DNA of 64,000 nt from Allofustis seminis DSM 15817 (GTDB lineage Bacteria > Bacillota > Bacilli > Lactobacillales > Carnobacteriaceae_A): positions 1-64,000 of the forward strand of contig NZ_KB894084.1 in the NCBI RefSeq assembly GCF_000374325.1, read 5' to 3'. The notes beneath the pieces are model-generated. The model was given only the letters and a program-made list of their open reading frames with translations. It had not been told where the DNA came from and did not search any database. The stretch's first letter is position 1. The number at the start of each line of letters is the position of its first letter. Shown here piece after piece: positions 61,659-64,000 of the stretch. Both the position numbers and the translations under genes were made by a program.

Positions 61659-62948
61659 ATGATCAAACTATTAAAAGGTGCGTTCACAGAAAAAGATGTG
61701 CTGAAACGCATTTTGTTTACATTAGGCATTTTACTGGTGTTTCGTTTTGGAACACATCTTACCGTTCCCGGAGTAAATGCTAAAGCATTAAGAGACCTTG
61801 CTGACACAGGTCTTTTTGGCTTGTTAAACACTTTTGGTGGTGGAGCGCTGTCTAATTATTCTGTTTTTGCATTAGGGGTTTCCCCTTATATTACCAGCTC
61901 CATTATTATCGAGTTGATGCAAATGGATATTATTCCAGCGTTTAAAGAGTGGTCAGAGCAAGGAGAAGTTGGACGAAGAAAGTTAAATCAAGCAACGCGT
62001 TACTTAACGATTGCTGTCGCATTCTTACAAGCATTAGGAATTTCGATCGGATTTAACACGTTGACAGGTCTCGGACTTGTACATAATCCGGGCATGGCGA
62101 CTTATATTAAGATTGCGATTATTATTACAGCTGGATCAATGTTTGTTGTATGGTTAGGCGAGATGATTTCGGTTCATGGACTGGGCAATGGAACCAGTTT
62201 GGTGATCTTCAGTGGGATCGTTTCACGAATTCCTGACGATATTCACCGCTTTTACCAGACACAAATTGTGAATGCCGGCGATGAAAAAATTAAAGCGTGG
62301 TTATTTGCACTCGGGTTGGTTATTGCCATTGTGCTACTTGTACTTTTTGTCATTTATATGGAGAATGCACGTCGGAACATTCCAGTACGCTATTCAAAAC
62401 GTGCTGTCAGCAAAGAATCTGCAACGTTACCCCTTAAGTTAAACTCAGCGGGTGTGGTTCCAGTTATTTTTGCTAGCAGTTTTATGACGTTGCCTCAAAT
62501 TTTCTTAGGATTATTTGCTGCAAATTCAGCAGATACAGCATGGTACAAGACCATTAATACAATCTTTAACATTCAAGAACCGATTGGTGCCAGCATCTAT
62601 GTCGTATTAATTATTTTGTTTACGTTCTTCTATGCATTTATTCAGTTAAATCCTGAAAAAGCAGCAGAAAACTTACAAAAACAAAATGGTTATATTCCAA
62701 GCATACGCCCTGGTCAAGAGACGATTGATTATATTAGTTATATGATCAAACGCCTAAGTACAGTGGGTTCATTATATTTAGCGCTGATTGCGATTTTGCC
62801 GATTGCTGCGAGTGCCTTTTGGAATATCCCAGGATTAACATTAGGGGGAACAAGCTTACTTATTGTTGTAGGTGTTGGATTGGATGTAACTGCGCAATTA
62901 GAAGGACTCTTAAGCAAACATAGCTATCAAGGCTTCATTTATGAATAA
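61659..62948 (+). CDS. secY: Preprotein translocase subunit SecY
   Basis: Channel of the Sec translocon with ten transmembrane segments. LKRILFTLGILLVFRFGTHL is the first helix; the plug and pore regions (GLFGLLNTFGGGALSNYSVF, LGVSPYITSSI) and the RPGQETIDYI loop are intact. The length of 429 aa is normal. The ATG directly abuts the rplO stop (TAAATG). Confidence 0.98.
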   Translation: MIKLLKGAFTEKDVLKRILFTLGILLVFRFGTHLTVPGVNAKALRDLADTGLFGLLNTFGGGALSNYSVFALGVSPYITSSIIIELMQMDIIPAFKEWSEQGEVGRRKLNQATRYLTIAVAFLQALGISIGFNTLTGLGLVHNPGMATYIKIAIIITAGSMFVVWLGEMISVHGLGNGTSLVIFSGIVSRIPDDIHRFYQTQIVNAGDEKIKAWLFALGLVIAIVLLVLFVIYMENARRNIPVRYSKRAVSKESATLPLKLNSAGVVPVIFASSFMTLPQIFLGLFAANSADTAWYKTINTIFNIQEPIGASIYVVLIILFTFFYAFIQLNPEKAAENLQKQNGYIPSIRPGQETIDYISYMIKRLSTVGSLYLALIAILPIAASAFWNIPGLTLGGTSLLIVVGVGLDVTAQLEGLLSKHSYQGFIYE

Positions 62949-63020
62949 GTCATAGATGAGTGTACTATTCATTCTTTTTCACATCATCATAATAAATTAA
63001 CTTCCATAAGGAGGATACAA

Positions 63021-63662
63021 ATGAACGTTATTTTACTCGGGTTACCGGGAGCAGGGAAAGGGACACAAGCTAGTCGAATTATTGAGCAATATCAAATCCC
63101 ACATATTTCAACAGGGGATATGTTTCGTGCAGCAATTGCTGCAGGAACCGAGCTCGGTAAAAAAGCAAAATCATATATGGATGCAGGAGAATTAGTGCCG
63201 GATGAAGTTACAAACGGTATCGTAAAAGAAAGACTCCAAGAAGCGGATACCGCCCAAGGATTCCTATTGGATGGCTATCCAAGAACGATCAATCAAGCAG
63301 AAGCCTTAAAAGAGAATTTAAAATCACTTGGTAAAGCGATTGATAAAGTGATATATATTGAAGTGGCCTCAGAAGTTCTGCTCCAACGTTTGTCCGGACG
63401 CTACATTTGTGCAAATTGTGGAGAAACTTATCATAAGATTTTTAATCCAACGAAAGAAGAAGGCGTATGTGATCGTTGTGGTAGCACACAATTTTACCAA
63501 CGTGAAGATGATAAGCCAGAAACTGTTAAAAATCGTATTCGAGTGAACAAAGAAACAACGGACCAATTGGTGAACTTCTATAAAGATGAAGGTGTCCTTA
63601 TCGCGGTCAATGGTGATCAAAGTCCAGAAGCTGTCTTTACAGATATCAAAAACGCACTCTAA
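63021..63662 (+). CDS. adk: Adenylate kinase
   Basis: Interconverts ATP, AMP and ADP. P-loop [10 protein letters not shown] at residue 7, NMP-binding [21 protein letters not shown] and a zinc-binding LID with four cysteines (CANCGETYH and CDRCG), the Gram-positive form. 213 aa. ATG after AAGGAGGA. Confidence 0.98.
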   Translation: MNVILLGLPGAGKGTQASRIIEQYQIPHISTGDMFRAAIAAGTELGKKAKSYMDAGELVPDEVTNGIVKERLQEADTAQGFLLDGYPRTINQAEALKENLKSLGKAIDKVIYIEVASEVLLQRLSGRYICANCGETYHKIFNPTKEEGVCDRCGSTQFYQREDDKPETVKNRIRVNKETTDQLVNFYKDEGVLIAVNGDQSPEAVFTDIKNAL

Positions 63663-63684
63663 AAGCAAGCAGTAGAGATGGTTA

Positions 63685-63714
63685 TTGCTTATAATAGCGA
63701 TTTTATGATATGAT
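63685..63714 (+). promoter_or_regulatory. Weak promoter candidate before infA
   Basis: TTGCTT, 18 bases, TATGAT, with an overlapping TATAAT at 63690-63695. The 109-bp adk-infA spacer is longer than most here, which allows an internal promoter, but support is weak. Confidence 0.3.
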
Positions 63715-63771
63715 TATTGGTAGCTTATTAATAAGTACAGCAGTCAAATATCACAAAAAGGAGGAAACCAA

Positions 63772-63990
63772 ATGGCCAAAGAAGATGTAATTGAAATTGA
63801 AGGTGTTGTGGTTGAAACATTACCAAATGCTATGTTTAATGTAGAACTTGAAAATGGGCATGAAATTCTCGCGCACATTTCCGGGAAAATGCGTATGAAT
63901 TATATTCGTATCCTACCAGGTGATAAAGTAACTGTTGAAATGTCACCTTATGATTTAACGCGTGGACGCATTACGTATCGATTTAAATAA
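63772..63990 (+). CDS. infA: Translation initiation factor IF-1
   Basis: S1-like OB-fold factor binding the A site of the 30S subunit. [20 protein letters not shown] and [20 protein letters not shown] are canonical; 72 aa is exact. ATG after AAAGGAGGAAA. The usual next genes (rpmJ, rpsM, rpsK) would lie beyond the window. Confidence 0.98.
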   Translation: MAKEDVIEIEGVVVETLPNAMFNVELENGHEILAHISGKMRMNYIRILPGDKVTVEMSPYDLTRGRITYRFK

Positions 63991-64000
63991 AAGTGAAAAG

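Overview
This is a low-GC Gram-positive (Firmicutes) chromosome segment, most likely from the order Lactobacillales. The support is: AAGGAGG-type ribosome sites throughout; the dut-radA-PIN/TRAM-gltX-cysS-mini-III-rlmB gene order; RodA and FtsW of the streptococcal type; a zinc-type S14; an LPXTG cell-wall protein; and an rpoB leader like those of lactic acid bacteria. The family cannot be fixed from sequence alone; Aerococcaceae or Carnobacteriaceae would fit. Nearly all genes run on the + strand; only a deoxynucleoside kinase and purC are on the minus strand. I see no prophage, transposase or CRISPR array.

Layout. 1-420: 3' end of an rRNA operon (23S tail, 5S, tRNA-Asn, terminator). 508-8147: housekeeping block (dut, radA, yacL, gltX, cysS, mrnC, rlmB). 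8423-12672: envelope genes (secreted coiled-coil/3D-domain protein, rodA, ftsW) and a methyltransferase broken by one extra A. 12849-16023: fructokinase, deoxynucleoside kinase, glycerophosphodiesterase and pyroglutamyl peptidase. 16117-29257: purine block, with guaB, a divergent purC, and the tightly overlapping operon purS-Q-L-F-M-N-H-D-E-K. This covers the route from PRPP to IMP except purB, and adds the first step towards GMP. 29576-38716: a gene for a giant (about 3046-residue) BspA-like/SpaA/Cna-B LPXTG adhesin, interrupted by two single-base indels that cancel. 39147-46400: rpoB-rpoC behind a consensus promoter and a structured leader with an intrinsic terminator. 46841-51272: rpsL-rpsG-fusA-tuf. 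51549-51956: a lone GNAT acetyltransferase. 52340-63990: the S10-spc operon from rpsJ through secY-adk to infA, continuing past the window.

Most striking observations. (1) PurQ, the glutaminase subunit of FGAM synthase, keeps an intact reading frame and operon position but has glycine at the catalytic nucleophile cysteine, and the conserved Ala-His-Gly loop is also gone. The complex would have to use free ammonia or a borrowed glutaminase. (2) The giant adhesin has a one-base loss in its first 160 bp and a one-base gain near its 3' end; with the methyltransferase this makes three single-base indels in homopolymers, so assembly error and real decay must be separated. (3) The fusA-tuf spacer has mutually exclusive hairpins woven around a promoter. 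(4) The rpoB leader has a complete intrinsic terminator followed by a second long hairpin.
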